Assembly (NCBI RefSeq): GCF_016858305.2
Contig: NZ_CP074436.1
Location: forward strand, 888,001-952,000
Source: Polaribacter sp. Q13
Lineage (GTDB): Bacteria > Bacteroidota > Bacteroidia > Flavobacteriales > Flavobacteriaceae
Length of the DNA: 64,000 nucleotides
Reading direction: 5' to 3'
The notes beneath the pieces were generated by a model, which worked only from the letters and a program-made list of their open reading frames with translations, made no database searches and was not told where the DNA came from. Of this stretch, positions 53,178 through 62,067 are shown one piece after another. Numbering within the stretch: position 1 is the first letter of the stretch; each line of letters opens with the position of its first letter. Made by a program: the position numbers and the translations under genes.

Positions 53178-54452
53178 TTAATTGATTATAATTTGGTATT
53201 GCAACACAGCCATTCCTTTGCGTTCATCAACTTTTAATTGATTATTAATATTTTGATAAACAGGTCTATTTTGGTAACTTAAAGTTAGTTTGTTATCGTG
53301 GCCTCTAAAGAAACAATTAATACCTAAGTCATACACAATCATTGCATCATCTAAAGCATCAAAATCTGAATATTGAACAGCAATATTTGGTTGTAATTGA
53401 TAACTTTTTTTACCTTTAGCAAGTGCGTACCCTAATTGAAAAAAGGTGGTATTTCCAGTTCCCATCATCGGAAAATCATTACCACTTCCATTAAAAGAAG
53501 TCCCGCCAGAAGTAATATCATTAGCACCCACATTTCGAATGTAATTTGGACCAAAATCGTTATGATTATACCCTAAATAGGTTGTAATAGCCGTTCCTTT
53601 TTCTTTATTTAAAGGAGCGTCATAAAAAACATCTACTGCCCAATTTTTAAAATCGTAATATTTTTCTACCCCATTTACGAGTTGTGAAGTCATTTTAGGT
53701 TGGTTCATAAAACCTGCTCCTAAGTTTAAAATATTCTTTGTTCCTATATAGGTTCCTGCTCCTCCGCTGTAGGCAGATTTATTGCTTTCATTATCTAGAA
53801 ACTCATACTTTACATAACCAGAAATTCTTTTTCTCGGTTTGTTTAAAGCATAATCCACTTTCCCTTCTGTGGCTGAAACGCCAAACTGAACAGGGTTTTT
53901 AAAAGATAAAATATAGTCGAATTTATGTACTTGACCTTTTGCCCAAATACCTAAACTACGAGCCACGTCATCGTTTTTATTAACTGTAAGCAACGAAAAT
54001 AAAGGAGCATCTAAAGACATTAAAGTTACACTACTTCTAACATTCCAACGGTTTAAACCTTCCCATCCAGATTCTCCAAAACCTAAAGCAAATTCTTTAG
54101 CAAACTCATATTCAGCATATAAATCTAACACACCAAACTGAAAATCTTTTTCTGTTTTACTATTTAAGTTATTTCCTCCAAATAAAGAATACACATATAA
54201 TTTAGGCGTTAACTGTGCTGAAATCCCCATTCTAACTCTTCTTAAAGAAACATCAAACACATTATTTGCAATTTCATTATTAATAGTAGTACCTGGATTC
54301 GTGTCAAAATACCTTGCCCATAATTGCATTCTAAGAGATGCTTTTATGTATGTTTTACCTGTTTCATCGAGATTTAATTTTAGTTTGTTGCTTTGTCCGT
54401 AGCTAAAATTGGATAATAAAGTTAAAATAAAAAGAAGTCTTATTACTTTCAT
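53178..54452 (-). CDS. porin-like outer membrane protein
   Basis: 424 residues from the Met at 54452 (MKVIRLLFILTLLSNFSYGQ); the frame's upstream Met at 54509 adds 19 residues before the signal. The body shows porin/DcaP-like strands: KTYIKASLRMQLWARYF, VFDVSLRRVRMGISAQLTPKLYVYSLFGG and the last strand MAVLQYQIIIN. RRVRMG resembles the Arg patch of anion-selective porins. It lies 270 bp downstream of the globin gene and may supply nitrogen oxides or other anions. No specific substrate is visible. Confidence 0.75.
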   Translation of the reverse strand: MKVIRLLFILTLLSNFSYGQSNKLKLNLDETGKTYIKASLRMQLWARYFDTNPGTTINNEIANNVFDVSLRRVRMGISAQLTPKLYVYSLFGGNNLNSKTEKDFQFGVLDLYAEYEFAKEFALGFGESGWEGLNRWNVRSSVTLMSLDAPLFSLLTVNKNDDVARSLGIWAKGQVHKFDYILSFKNPVQFGVSATEGKVDYALNKPRKRISGYVKYEFLDNESNKSAYSGGAGTYIGTKNILNLGAGFMNQPKMTSQLVNGVEKYYDFKNWAVDVFYDAPLNKEKGTAITTYLGYNHNDFGPNYIRNVGANDITSGGTSFNGSGNDFPMMGTGNTTFFQLGYALAKGKKSYQLQPNIAVQYSDFDALDDAMIVYDLGINCFFRGHDNKLTLSYQNRPVYQNINNQLKVDERKGMAVLQYQIIIN

Positions 54453-54721
54453 AATTGGTTTTAATAATTGTTTGATGTAATTAATATTCAAACACTTTAC
54501 AAGCAGCAAAACTATATAAATTCTAAAATAGACTTACTGACATTTGTCACTTAATTACTTTTTTGAAAAAGGTCTCACTTTCTTAGAATATAAAGGCCAT
54601 CATAATTAAATATTATCAAAGATAAAAATAACGATGAATTTCAGTTTTTGAACTTACATCATGATTATATCAATATACAACAGAAGTATTAGTGATTAAA
54701 CGCTTCTAACTGCAAAAGAGA

Positions 54722-55111
54722 TTACACTTCTCTACTTTTCCAAACATTCAAATACTGACCTGTTGCCATTCTTCTAGATGCATCTTTGGCTCTTTGTGCT
54801 AATTCACCAACATATAAAGAATCAATTGTTTGAAACCAAATCTGTAACCATTGTCCAAAATGTTCCTGACTCATGGTATGCTTTAAATGTTTATCTACTT
54901 TTAAATGTGCTTTTGTAGGATTTCCTTTAAAACAAACATCACCCAATAAAGCTGTTACCCAGAAATCGGTTAGTTTCTCTAAATGTGGAGGCCATTGTTC
55001 TGCTTTTAAATGATGATTAAATATAGGACCTAATAAAGCATCGTTTCTAACTTCATTATAAAAAGTAATGACCAATAGATTTATATCTGCTCTGTTTTCT
55101 ATTTCTTTCAT
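54722..55111 (-). CDS. group III truncated hemoglobin
   Basis: 129 residues, the length of TrHbIII/TrHb. Landmarks: LVITFYNEVRNDALLGPIFNHHL (B/C/E helices with Phe at B10-like position), FWVTALLGDVCFKGNPTKAHLKV and HFGQWLQIWFQTIDSLY, where a His in the ahead segments serves as proximal ligand. Such globins bind NO and O2 and help detoxify NO. The gene sits between the NO reductase and the porin. Confidence 0.88.
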   Translation of the reverse strand: MKEIENRADINLLVITFYNEVRNDALLGPIFNHHLKAEQWPPHLEKLTDFWVTALLGDVCFKGNPTKAHLKVDKHLKHTMSQEHFGQWLQIWFQTIDSLYVGELAQRAKDASRRMATGQYLNVWKSREV

Positions 55112-55125
55112 TTTATAAAAAATTA

Positions 55126-55160
55126 AATCAGCACAAACCTATGAAAGGCCTATGCTGATT
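55126..55160 (-). terminator. hairpin between norB and the globin gene
   Basis: AATCAGCA (55126-55133) pairs with TGCTGATT (55153-55160); a T-rich stretch follows on the minus strand before the globin ATG at 55111. It is probably an attenuating or processing hairpin. Confidence 0.6.
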
Positions 55161-55177
55161 GTATATACATTTAAAAA

Positions 55178-57397
55178 TTAATTTTTCTTTTTGATACAAT
55201 AAATGGTTTCTTGTATGGTAAACCAACAAAAATAGAATATACCTACAGAGAAAATTACGTCACCAATCATACGCATCCATTTTAAGGTTTGTACTGTTGG
55301 AGAATATAGTAATTCTGCATCTCTTGCAAAAGAGTATCCTTTTGTAATTGACGTGTAGGCTTGTATAATTCCTACAGGCAGCATGCTTAAAAAGACCATA
55401 GCTACTAAACCAATGTTTAAAAACCAAAAAGCTCTTTTTAATTTTACAGAACTCCATTCTCTGTCTGAATAAAAACGCAAACAGATAATAATGAATCCCA
55501 TACCTAATAAACCATACACACCAAACAACGCAGTATGTGCATGCACTGCCGTAGTATTTAAACCTTGAATATAATACAACGCAATTGGTGGGTTAATTAA
55601 GAAACCGAATACACCTGCTCCTACCATGTTCCAAAATGCCACGGCAATAAAGAAAAATATAGGCCATTTGTATTTCTGAATCCATTCGTTCGATTTTAAA
55701 AGATTCCAATTTTCACGAATTTCAAATCCCATTAAGGTTAATGGCACTACTTCTAAAGCACTAAATGTTGCTCCTAATGCGATTGCTTGTACAGGTGTTC
55801 CAGAATAGTATAAATGGTGTAAAGTTCCAATAATTCCTCCTGCTAAAAATATGGTTGCAGAAGCAATAGACGCTTTTCCTGCTGTTTTTGCTGATAAAAT
55901 TTTCATTCTTAAAAAGATAAAAGCAATAACTACGGTTGCAAAAACTTCAAAGAAACCTTCTACCCAAAGGTGCACTAGCCACCATCTCCAATAGTTAATT
56001 ACGGGTAAACTACTGTTTTCTCCATACATTAATCCTGAGAAGAAAAACATTCCAATCGCAATAACAGAAATCAATAATATGATTAATAAATGTTTAGAAT
56101 CATCATTTTTTCTAATCGCATAGATGATGTGTCTACCAACCATAAACACCCATAACACCAATCCGATTCCTAAGAAAATTTGCCAGAACCTACCTAAATC
56201 CATGTACTCATATCCTTGATGTCCAAAGAAGAAATTAGTTGTTAAATCTAAAAACTGGTGTACACCCAACCATTCTCCCATCATAGAACCCAATACAATT
56301 ACTATTAGTGCTATAAATAGAAAATTGGTACCAAATATTTGATATTTCATTTCTTTGCCGCTAATCATTGGTGCTAAGAATAATCCTGTTGCCAACCAAG
56401 TAGCAGCAATCCAAAATACAGCCAATTGTGTGTGCCATGTTCTGGTAATAGAATATGGAAGAATACTAGATAAATTGATACCAAAAAAATCTTGTCCCTC
56501 TACGGTATAATGCACTGTTAGAGCACCTAAAACTACCTGTAATGCTATTAATAAAGAAATAACAATAAAGTATTTTAATACAGCTTTTTGAGATTTTGTA
56601 AGAATTAAAGTATCTAAAGGATCTTTATCTGGATGAATGACTGCTTCACCTTTTTCGTGATTACGGATATAATAATACCCTAATCCTCCAATAAATAATA
56701 ATAGAAGTACAATTGAAAACCCTGACCAAACTTGAGAATCTGGAGTAATTGTATTATCAATTAATGGCTCATGTGGCCAGTTAGAAGTATATGTATAATC
56801 CTTTTCTGGTCTGTTAGTACTTGCTGCCCAAGAAGTCCAGAATAAAAAAGCATTTAACTGTGCTAGTTTTTCGGTATCTACCAATGCACCTTCAGGAATA
56901 GCGTATTTTTCATACCCATTAGAAAAAATATCTGTGTAATGCTTTTGATTTTCTAGAATAGCGGTATATCTATCTTTAGAAATAGTAATACTACCCGTTT
57001 CTGCATTATACGTATTTGTTTTAATATGCTGAATTAATCGTGCTTTTAAGGCTGCTTTATTTTCTACATCTAAGTTTTCATAGGTTGAATTAAAATCTTT
57101 TTTAGCCCAGGCATTAAGCATAAAAACAGCTTCTTTATGTATCCAGTCTGCAGACCAATCTGGTGCTACATAACTACCATGCCCCCAAATAGAACCTACT
57201 TCCATTCCTCCAATAGACTCCCAAACATTCTGACCTATTTGTATGTCTGCCTTGGTTAAATAGACTTCTCCTGTTTCCTGTATTATAACGGTTTCTGGTA
57301 TAGGTGGTTGTGTTTGATAAACTTCTGTTCCCACCCAAATAAGTACTAAAAAGGATAGTGTTACCACACTAGTAAATGCAATCCAAACTTTTTTCAT
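55178..57397 (-). CDS. norB: quinol-dependent nitric oxide reductase (qNOR)
   Basis: 739 residues. The N-terminal TM helix and a ~210-residue periplasmic domain (HGSYVAPDWSADWIHKEAV) distinguish the single-subunit qNOR type from cNOR. Heme/FeB ligands appear in RTWHTQLAVFWIAATW, WVEGFFEV (preceded by HLW), HHLYYSGTP and VHAHTALFGVYG; 14 TM helices are expected. It reduces 2 NO to N2O using quinol at the inner membrane. No norC or nitrite reductase is present, so the role is detoxification rather than full denitrification. It begins 20 bp after the cupin gene. Confidence 0.95.
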   Translation of the reverse strand: MKKVWIAFTSVVTLSFLVLIWVGTEVYQTQPPIPETVIIQETGEVYLTKADIQIGQNVWESIGGMEVGSIWGHGSYVAPDWSADWIHKEAVFMLNAWAKKDFNSTYENLDVENKAALKARLIQHIKTNTYNAETGSITISKDRYTAILENQKHYTDIFSNGYEKYAIPEGALVDTEKLAQLNAFLFWTSWAASTNRPEKDYTYTSNWPHEPLIDNTITPDSQVWSGFSIVLLLLFIGGLGYYYIRNHEKGEAVIHPDKDPLDTLILTKSQKAVLKYFIVISLLIALQVVLGALTVHYTVEGQDFFGINLSSILPYSITRTWHTQLAVFWIAATWLATGLFLAPMISGKEMKYQIFGTNFLFIALIVIVLGSMMGEWLGVHQFLDLTTNFFFGHQGYEYMDLGRFWQIFLGIGLVLWVFMVGRHIIYAIRKNDDSKHLLIILLISVIAIGMFFFSGLMYGENSSLPVINYWRWWLVHLWVEGFFEVFATVVIAFIFLRMKILSAKTAGKASIASATIFLAGGIIGTLHHLYYSGTPVQAIALGATFSALEVVPLTLMGFEIRENWNLLKSNEWIQKYKWPIFFFIAVAFWNMVGAGVFGFLINPPIALYYIQGLNTTAVHAHTALFGVYGLLGMGFIIICLRFYSDREWSSVKLKRAFWFLNIGLVAMVFLSMLPVGIIQAYTSITKGYSFARDAELLYSPTVQTLKWMRMIGDVIFSVGIFYFCWFTIQETIYCIKKKN

Positions 57398-57417
57398 GTT
57401 GTTGTTTTTTTAATAAA

Positions 57418-57753
57418 TTATACTACGTCTTTTACTCTTTGTACACTGTCTGCCACAGAAACCGTAAGTCTTATGATACAATTTTCTGTACAGTATAAAT
57501 CGTGTGGAACATTTGCGTCTAACGCAATTAAATCTCCTTTTTTTAATGCTTGTTTTTCTCCTTCTACTCCAAAATCTATCGCTCCTTCAAATAATTCTAT
57601 CACAATAGGAAACGGTGCTTTGTGCTCTTTCATTTGTTGTCCTTTTTTCATAAGGATTCTTATCTCTTTTGTAGTTGCGGTTTTTATTAATACGGTTATT
57701 GCAGGTTTGTCTTCTCCGTAGATTAAGTTTTCTGTGATAGATACTGTTTTCAT
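57418..57753 (-). CDS. small cupin protein of the NO cluster
   Basis: 111 residues, a single beta-barrel cupin: [42 protein letters not shown], read as the two cupin motifs with HDLY. Metal-binding His residues are few, so it may be a sensor or a small-molecule binder. It is the first gene after the NsrR-like regulator and directly precedes the NO reductase. Its role in NO stress is unknown. Confidence 0.75.
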   Translation of the reverse strand: MKTVSITENLIYGEDKPAITVLIKTATTKEIRILMKKGQQMKEHKAPFPIVIELFEGAIDFGVEGEKQALKKGDLIALDANVPHDLYCTENCIIRLTVSVADSVQRVKDVV

Positions 57754-57784
57754 TATTTTTGGTTTTGATTATCTTATAAATTAG

Positions 57785-57806
57785 TAAAAGATCTTAATAT
57801 CTTTTA
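57785..57806 (-). promoter_or_regulatory. candidate NsrR operator upstream of the cupin-norB operon
   Basis: A perfect 8-bp inverted repeat, TAAAAGAT-N6-ATCTTTTA, lies between the NsrR-like gene and the cupin gene, 32-53 bp upstream of the cupin ATG, where a repressor would block a -7-like TAATTTAT (57783-57776). Confidence 0.6.
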
Positions 57807-57819
57807 TATGGTTAAATTT

Positions 57820-58251
57820 TTAGCGCTTTAATATGAAGCCTCCTAATGACATATCATCTATGATGGATTTTATAGAAGTATTTTCTAACATATTTTTTAG
57901 ACTCTCACGGATATCAACAAATTTAAAATGCAACGGACAAGGAGATGTTGCGTCACATTGTTTTAGTCCTACCCCACAACCTTTGTAAATAGCATCACCG
58001 TCTAAAATACTTACAATTTCACTTAATTTAGTATCCATCTTCTCCTCCTCTATGGTAAAACCTCCATAAGGTCCTTTTAAAGATTTAACAATATTATTTC
58101 TTTTAAGTTGTTGTAAAATTTTGGCCGTAAAAGCTTGTGGTGAGTTTATTTCTTGAGATATAGTATTCATACTTACTTTATAACCATTCGCACTTTCTTG
58201 TGCTATAAATAGCACTGCTCTTAATCCGTATTCGCAAGTTTTAGAAAACAT
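57820..58251 (-). CDS. nsrR: Rrf2-family NO-sensing regulator, NsrR-like
   Basis: 143 residues. The winged HTH (about 5-65) includes GLRAVLFIAQ and AKILQQLKRNNIVKSLKGPYGGF. Three cysteines, Cys92, Cys99 and Cys105, form C-X6-C-X5-C in the loop (YKGCGVGLKQC; TSPCPLHF), the [Fe-S] site of NsrR/IscR relatives. Destruction of the cluster by NO would release DNA. It heads the NO cluster. Its start is fixed by the promoter 23 bp upstream. An IscR role is less likely, given NO reductase next door. Confidence 0.85.
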   Translation of the reverse strand: MFSKTCEYGLRAVLFIAQESANGYKVSMNTISQEINSPQAFTAKILQQLKRNNIVKSLKGPYGGFTIEEEKMDTKLSEIVSILDGDAIYKGCGVGLKQCDATSPCPLHFKFVDIRESLKNMLENTSIKSIIDDMSLGGFILKR

Positions 58252-58273
58252 CCTCTTTCTTTATTTGATGGAG

Positions 58274-58304
58274 CAAATATATATTTTATTTTATAAAGGA
58301 CAAA
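58274..58304 (-). promoter_or_regulatory. consensus promoter of the nsrR-like gene
   Basis: Minus strand: -33 TTTG (58304-58301), 19-nt spacer, -7 TATATTTG (58281-58274). This is a perfect Bacteroidota housekeeping promoter, ending 22 bp before the ATG at 58251. Confidence 0.8.
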
Positions 58305-58311
58305 TTTATCC
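58298..58311 (-). promoter_or_regulatory. palindrome over the nsrR-like -33 element
   Basis: GGACAAATTTATCC is palindromic at 12 of 14 positions and contains the -33 TTTG on the minus strand, so a bound regulator would occlude it. Autoregulation by the Rrf2 protein is inferred. Confidence 0.45.
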
Positions 58312-58370
58312 GCTATAAAAAATCGTGCAATTTTTAATGCCTTATTTAGATAACTAAATAGGTGTAAAAT

Positions 58371-58400
58371 AAAAAAACTTTCTAAAAAGAAAGTTTTTTT
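58371..58400. terminator. perfect 13-bp hairpin terminator
   Basis: AAAAAAACTTTCT (58371-58383) pairs with AGAAAGTTTTTTT (58388-58400). It lies 364 bp downstream of the universal stress gene, beyond a MITE-like element, and upstream of the nsrR promoter. A second 9-bp palindrome, AATCTGAAA/TTTCAGATT, follows at 58405-58425. Confidence 0.65.
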
Positions 58401-58524
58401 ATTCAATCTGAAATAATTTCAGATTATTATGAAGAGTAAACTTCCATAAGTTGAGAAACTGAAACAAATTGAGATTGATAAGATTTATACTTTTCAGACA
58501 ACCTTTAAAAATCTATTATATGAC

Positions 58525-58750
58525 TAGTGTCCACTAAAAAGACTTAAGACCGCTCTGCTAAAAGACACAAGAAACAAGACTTTCTCAATTTACTGTTTTT
58601 ATCTGTTTTGTATATTATAAGGTCGTTTAAAAAAAATATTTTCATTCGAAATGCAATATTCCAATTCAACTCTTCACGTAATAACTTCTATCTAAACAAA
58701 TTGAATTTCATAAAGTTGATTGAGCAAAATGATATTTTTAGTGGACACTA
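58525..58750. mobile_element. MITE-like 226-bp element
   Basis: Perfect 16-bp terminal inverted repeats: TAGTGTCCACTAAAAA at 58525-58540 and its reverse complement at 58735-58750. The interior has no coding capacity. Its size and ends fit a miniature element or a deletion derivative of an IS, but no target-site duplication is obvious and the family is not recognised. It ends 14 bp from the universal stress gene's stop. Confidence 0.6.
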
Positions 58751-58763
58751 ATGCTGCTATATT

Positions 58764-59570
58764 TTACTCAATAGGTATTGATAACAACGGAATATTTTGC
58801 CCAGAAGCCATCACCCTAGTTTTACTTTTGTGTACAATAGATTCCCAAAATCCATATTTTTTAGGCATCATAACCAAAAGTTCTGAGTTCGATTTTTTGA
58901 TTTCATTTTCAATCGCTTCTATTACAGAATTCGATTTTACATTTTTATAGAACAATGTAACATCTTCTAGATTTTTATCTAGATTGCTTGTTATCTCACT
59001 TTTTAACTCTTCAATTTTTTCATCTACATAAAAAACAGTAACGGCTGCTTTTAAACTTAAAGCAACTTGACGTAGTTTTGCTAATGTTTTTAAAGGAATA
59101 TCTTGTAATACATCACAAGCAAAAAGAATTTGTTTTACCTCCTTAAATTTAGCGTTGATGGGAATTGCCAACACCGGAAATTCTTTCATACTAATAACGC
59201 TTGTCGTAGGATTCCCTAATAAATTTTGTTCCATAGATTTTGGTGACATCCCAATCACTAAAAAACGAGATTTATGTTCTTTCATTAAAAAATCTACTTC
59301 ATCGCCTAAACTAGAATAACTAACTTTATAAGTTACTTTAATCTTGAATTTTTCACTTAATTTAGAAGCTTTATCTTTTAATTTGTTTTTGGTTTTTTCA
59401 AATAACTTATCTATTGATGCTGCAGATAATCTACTATTTGCGGCATGAACAGGCAGTTTATAAGCATGAAAAAGTATAAGTTCTACTTTACTATATTGGG
59501 CTAATGCCGCAGCGTATAAAACAGCGTTTTCAGATAACTTAGAAAAATTTGTGGCTACTATAATACTCAT
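58764..59570 (-). CDS. tandem-domain universal stress protein
   Basis: 268 residues, two Usp domains (1-140 and 150-265). The first has MSIIVATNFSKLSENAVLYAA and SRFLVIGMSPKS; the second ends SNSELLVMMPKKYGFWESIVHKS, split, with SGQNIPLLSIP. The GxxGxxxxS ATP-binding motif of Usp is poorly conserved in both, so it may be non-ATP-binding (UspA-like). It helps survive starvation or envelope stress. It is transcribed toward the MITE-like element and nsrR region. Confidence 0.85.
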   Translation of the reverse strand: MSIIVATNFSKLSENAVLYAAALAQYSKVELILFHAYKLPVHAANSRLSAASIDKLFEKTKNKLKDKASKLSEKFKIKVTYKVSYSSLGDEVDFLMKEHKSRFLVIGMSPKSMEQNLLGNPTTSVISMKEFPVLAIPINAKFKEVKQILFACDVLQDIPLKTLAKLRQVALSLKAAVTVFYVDEKIEELKSEITSNLDKNLEDVTLFYKNVKSNSVIEAIENEIKKSNSELLVMMPKKYGFWESIVHKSKTRVMASGQNIPLLSIPIE

Positions 59571-59696
59571 AATTTAAATAGTTGGTTTATATCCAAAGAT
59601 AAAAAATAGTTAGCAGAATTATGTAGTCGAAAAATGGGATGTATTGGTCTATAATACGTTTTTATAAAAGTTTAACAATTAATTATAGATCTCGTG

Positions 59697-60596
59697 TTAT
59701 ATATTTTTTCTAAAGTAGGAAGGTGATACACCAGTATTCTTCTTAAAGTATTTACCAAAAAAAGAGAGATTGCTAAAATTTAATTCATTAGCAACTTCAG
59801 AAACACTTAGCAAAGGATTGCTTAATAATAATTTAGCCTCCATAATTACAGTAGCATCAATTAATTGACCAGCCGTTTTACCCGATATTTCTTTTAATAC
59901 TTTAGATAAATGGGCTGAGGTTAAATTCATACGATCTGCATAAAAGTTTACAGAACGTTCTTTTTTAAAATGATCATTTAATATGGTTAAAAATTTAAGC
60001 GTTAGTTGCTGTTGCCTATTTAAATGTGCATCTAAATCTGGGTGCTCTCTTTTAAAAATAGATCCATAATGATATAATAGCAATCCAAAAGAATGCATAA
60101 TAATTTCATTTCTAAAAGGTAAAGAAAGTGCTTCTGCATTATTGTTTTTTGCTAATAATTTAGAAAGAATTATAGAAGTTTCCTTTTCTTCTTCTAATAA
60201 TTTTAACTTCGGAAAACTATTTGCTGTTAAAAAATCGATGGCATCAAATTCTGTTTTTTTTAAAAGTATTTTAAAAATAAAATCTACCGTAAAACTAACG
60301 CCAATAATTTCTAGATCGCTACTAGTTGCTATAATTTGAGAAACCGTTTGGGGTTTTACAACAATCATTTCACTACTTTCTAAAAGATGCGTAATTAAAT
60401 TTAATTGCACTTTTAGGGTACCTTTAAGAATCAATAAAAACGTGTAATTACCCGCTCTAAATGGTTCTAAAAAAGGAGTTTCGTTGAAATTATTTTTAGA
60501 TAAATGAATGTGTAAATCTGTATTTATTTGTGGTTTATCACCAATAATTTTAACAACGTCGTTAATAGTAAAGTTTTTAATAAAAGGTGTTTGCAA
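59697..60596 (-). CDS. AraC-family regulator divergent from the detoxification operon
   Basis: 299 residues. N-terminal cupin-like domain (about 15-150) with FRAGNYTFLLILKGTLKVQLN; C-terminal AraC domain with FYADRMNLTSAHLSKVLKEISG (first HTH) and VANELNFSNLSFFGKYFKKNTGVSPSYFRK (second HTH, split). It faces the TetR gene across 209 bp. In E. coli the AraC protein YqhC activates yqhD; a similar link is possible here because a YqhD-like gene ends the facing operon, but that is inference. Confidence 0.88.
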   Translation of the reverse strand: MQTPFIKNFTINDVVKIIGDKPQINTDLHIHLSKNNFNETPFLEPFRAGNYTFLLILKGTLKVQLNLITHLLESSEMIVVKPQTVSQIIATSSDLEIIGVSFTVDFIFKILLKKTEFDAIDFLTANSFPKLKLLEEEKETSIILSKLLAKNNNAEALSLPFRNEIIMHSFGLLLYHYGSIFKREHPDLDAHLNRQQQLTLKFLTILNDHFKKERSVNFYADRMNLTSAHLSKVLKEISGKTAGQLIDATVIMEAKLLLSNPLLSVSEVANELNFSNLSFFGKYFKKNTGVSPSYFRKNI

Positions 60597-60758
60597 TGGG
60601 TTTATTTCTAAAGATTAAGATTTCAAAGATACCAATTTCTAAATGTAATTAATTCTAAAACATCTGGCATATCTCCCCTATCCAAGAATAATTATTCATT
60701 TTTTGTGGTATCAATTATTTCTATAAGAGTATAAGTATAAAACTTTGTTAAAAAAAAG

Positions 60759-60786
60759 AATGAACGTTCATTTTTACGTATATTTG
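60759..60786 (+). promoter_or_regulatory. TetR operator palindrome and -7 element
   Basis: A perfect 14-bp palindrome, AATGAACGTTCATT (60759-60772), precedes the -7 element TATATTTG (60779-60786) by 6 bp. The ATG of the TetR gene is at 60806. A TGAACGTTCA-type core is common for TetR/AcrR operators, so autoregulation is likely. Confidence 0.7.
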
Positions 60787-60805
60787 CATCAGAATTAAAA
60801 ACAAT

Positions 60806-61390
60806 ATGGCAAAGCTTCAAAAAAGTATAGACAAACGTAATGCCCTTGTAAAGGCAACTATAGAACTTGTTAATAACAATGGGTTTCATGCAACACCTAT
60901 GAGTAAAATTGCAAAAATGGCAAAGGTTTCTCCTGCTACTATCTATTTATATTTTGAAAATAAACAAGATTTATTAAACCAAACATATATTGATGTAAAA
61001 GCAGAATACACAAAATATGCATTTGAAACTTATGATAGTTCAATGTCTGTAGCCTACGGTTTTGAAATTATTTGGAAACGAATTTCTAACTTTAAACTAA
61101 ATGAATGTGAAGAAGCCATGTTTTTGGCCCAATGTGATAATACACCAATTATTGATGAAGCAATTAGACAAGAAGGCATTAAACATTTACAACCACTACT
61201 CGACCTTTGGGAACGCGGTAAAAAAGAAGGAATTATAAAACCAATATCAGATTATTTGCTTTATGCTTATGCTATAAACCCGTTATCCTTTTTAATGATG
61301 ACACAAAATCGTGGGTCTTTTAAATTAACTAAAGAAAATATAGAAGAGGCGTTTCAAGCCGCTTGGAGCAGTATAAAACTTTGTAAATAA
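60806..61390 (+). CDS. TetR/AcrR-family repressor
   Basis: 194 residues. N-terminal HTH (about 10-55): ALVKATIELVNNNGFHATPMSKIAKMAKVSPATIYLYFENKQDLLN. C-terminal ligand domain is helical and divergent, with YAINPLSFLMMTQNRG. It is the first gene of a five-gene operon and is the likely electrophile or aldehyde sensor for it. The stop is 1 bp from the next start. Confidence 0.9.
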   Translation: MAKLQKSIDKRNALVKATIELVNNNGFHATPMSKIAKMAKVSPATIYLYFENKQDLLNQTYIDVKAEYTKYAFETYDSSMSVAYGFEIIWKRISNFKLNECEEAMFLAQCDNTPIIDEAIRQEGIKHLQPLLDLWERGKKEGIIKPISDYLLYAYAINPLSFLMMTQNRGSFKLTKENIEEAFQAAWSSIKLCK

Positions 61391-61391
61391 G

Positions 61392-62054
61392 ATGAAGAAA
61401 ACGGCTATCATATTAGGATCAACTGGTTTAACTGGAAATAGTATTCTTCATAAATTAATTGAAGACGAAAACTATGAAGTTATTAAATTATTTTCTCGTT
61501 CTAAAATTGAAGGTCTACCTAAAAAAGTTACACAGTATATAGGTGATATTTTAAATCTAGAAAATTTTAAAGCAGATTTTACGGCAGATGAAGTGTATTG
61601 CTGCATTGGTACTACCGCAAAAAAAACACCAGACAAATCACTCTATAAAAAAATAGATTATGGTATTCCGGTTGCTGCTGCAAAACTATCAAAAGAAAAT
61701 AATATTGATACTTTTTTGGTGATTTCTGCCATGGGAGCGAATGCAAAAAGTACTGTTTTTTATAATAAAACAAAAGGTGAAATGGAACGCGATGTTTTAA
61801 ATCAAAACATTAAGAACACCTTCATTTTAAGACCCTCATTAATTGGTGGGGAAAGAAAAGAACGTAGATTTTTAGAAAAAATTGGGTTGGTTGTGTTTAA
61901 AATAATTCAACCTTTATTTATCGGAAAATTAAAAGAATATAAAATAATAAATGCAGAAAGTATTGCGCAAGCAATGATCAACTTAGCAAATAATACAAAT
62001 AATGCCGAAGTCATAATTACTTCAAACCAAATAAAAACACTTTCATTAAAATAA
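61392..62054 (+). CDS. NAD(P)H-binding oxidoreductase (HTATIP2-like SDR)
   Basis: 220 residues. Rossmann motif AIILGSTGLTGNSIL (GxTGxxG-type) at the N-terminus; CCIGTTAKKTPDKSLYKKIDYG, then FLVISAMGANAKSTVFYNKTKGEMER contain the YxxxK-equivalent YNKTKGEME. The fold is atypical-SDR/epimerase-like and resembles HTATIP2/TIP30. No specific substrate can be named. It follows the TetR gene by 1 bp and precedes a nitroreductase. Confidence 0.82.
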   Translation: MKKTAIILGSTGLTGNSILHKLIEDENYEVIKLFSRSKIEGLPKKVTQYIGDILNLENFKADFTADEVYCCIGTTAKKTPDKSLYKKIDYGIPVAAAKLSKENNIDTFLVISAMGANAKSTVFYNKTKGEMERDVLNQNIKNTFILRPSLIGGERKERRFLEKIGLVVFKIIQPLFIGKLKEYKIINAESIAQAMINLANNTNNAEVIITSNQIKTLSLK

Positions 62055-62067
62055 ATAAAGATTAAAT

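Noticed and set aside
58720..58950. Small ORF antisense to the universal stress gene
   Set aside because: It overlaps the MITE end and the Usp coding strand; composition fits a shadow frame.
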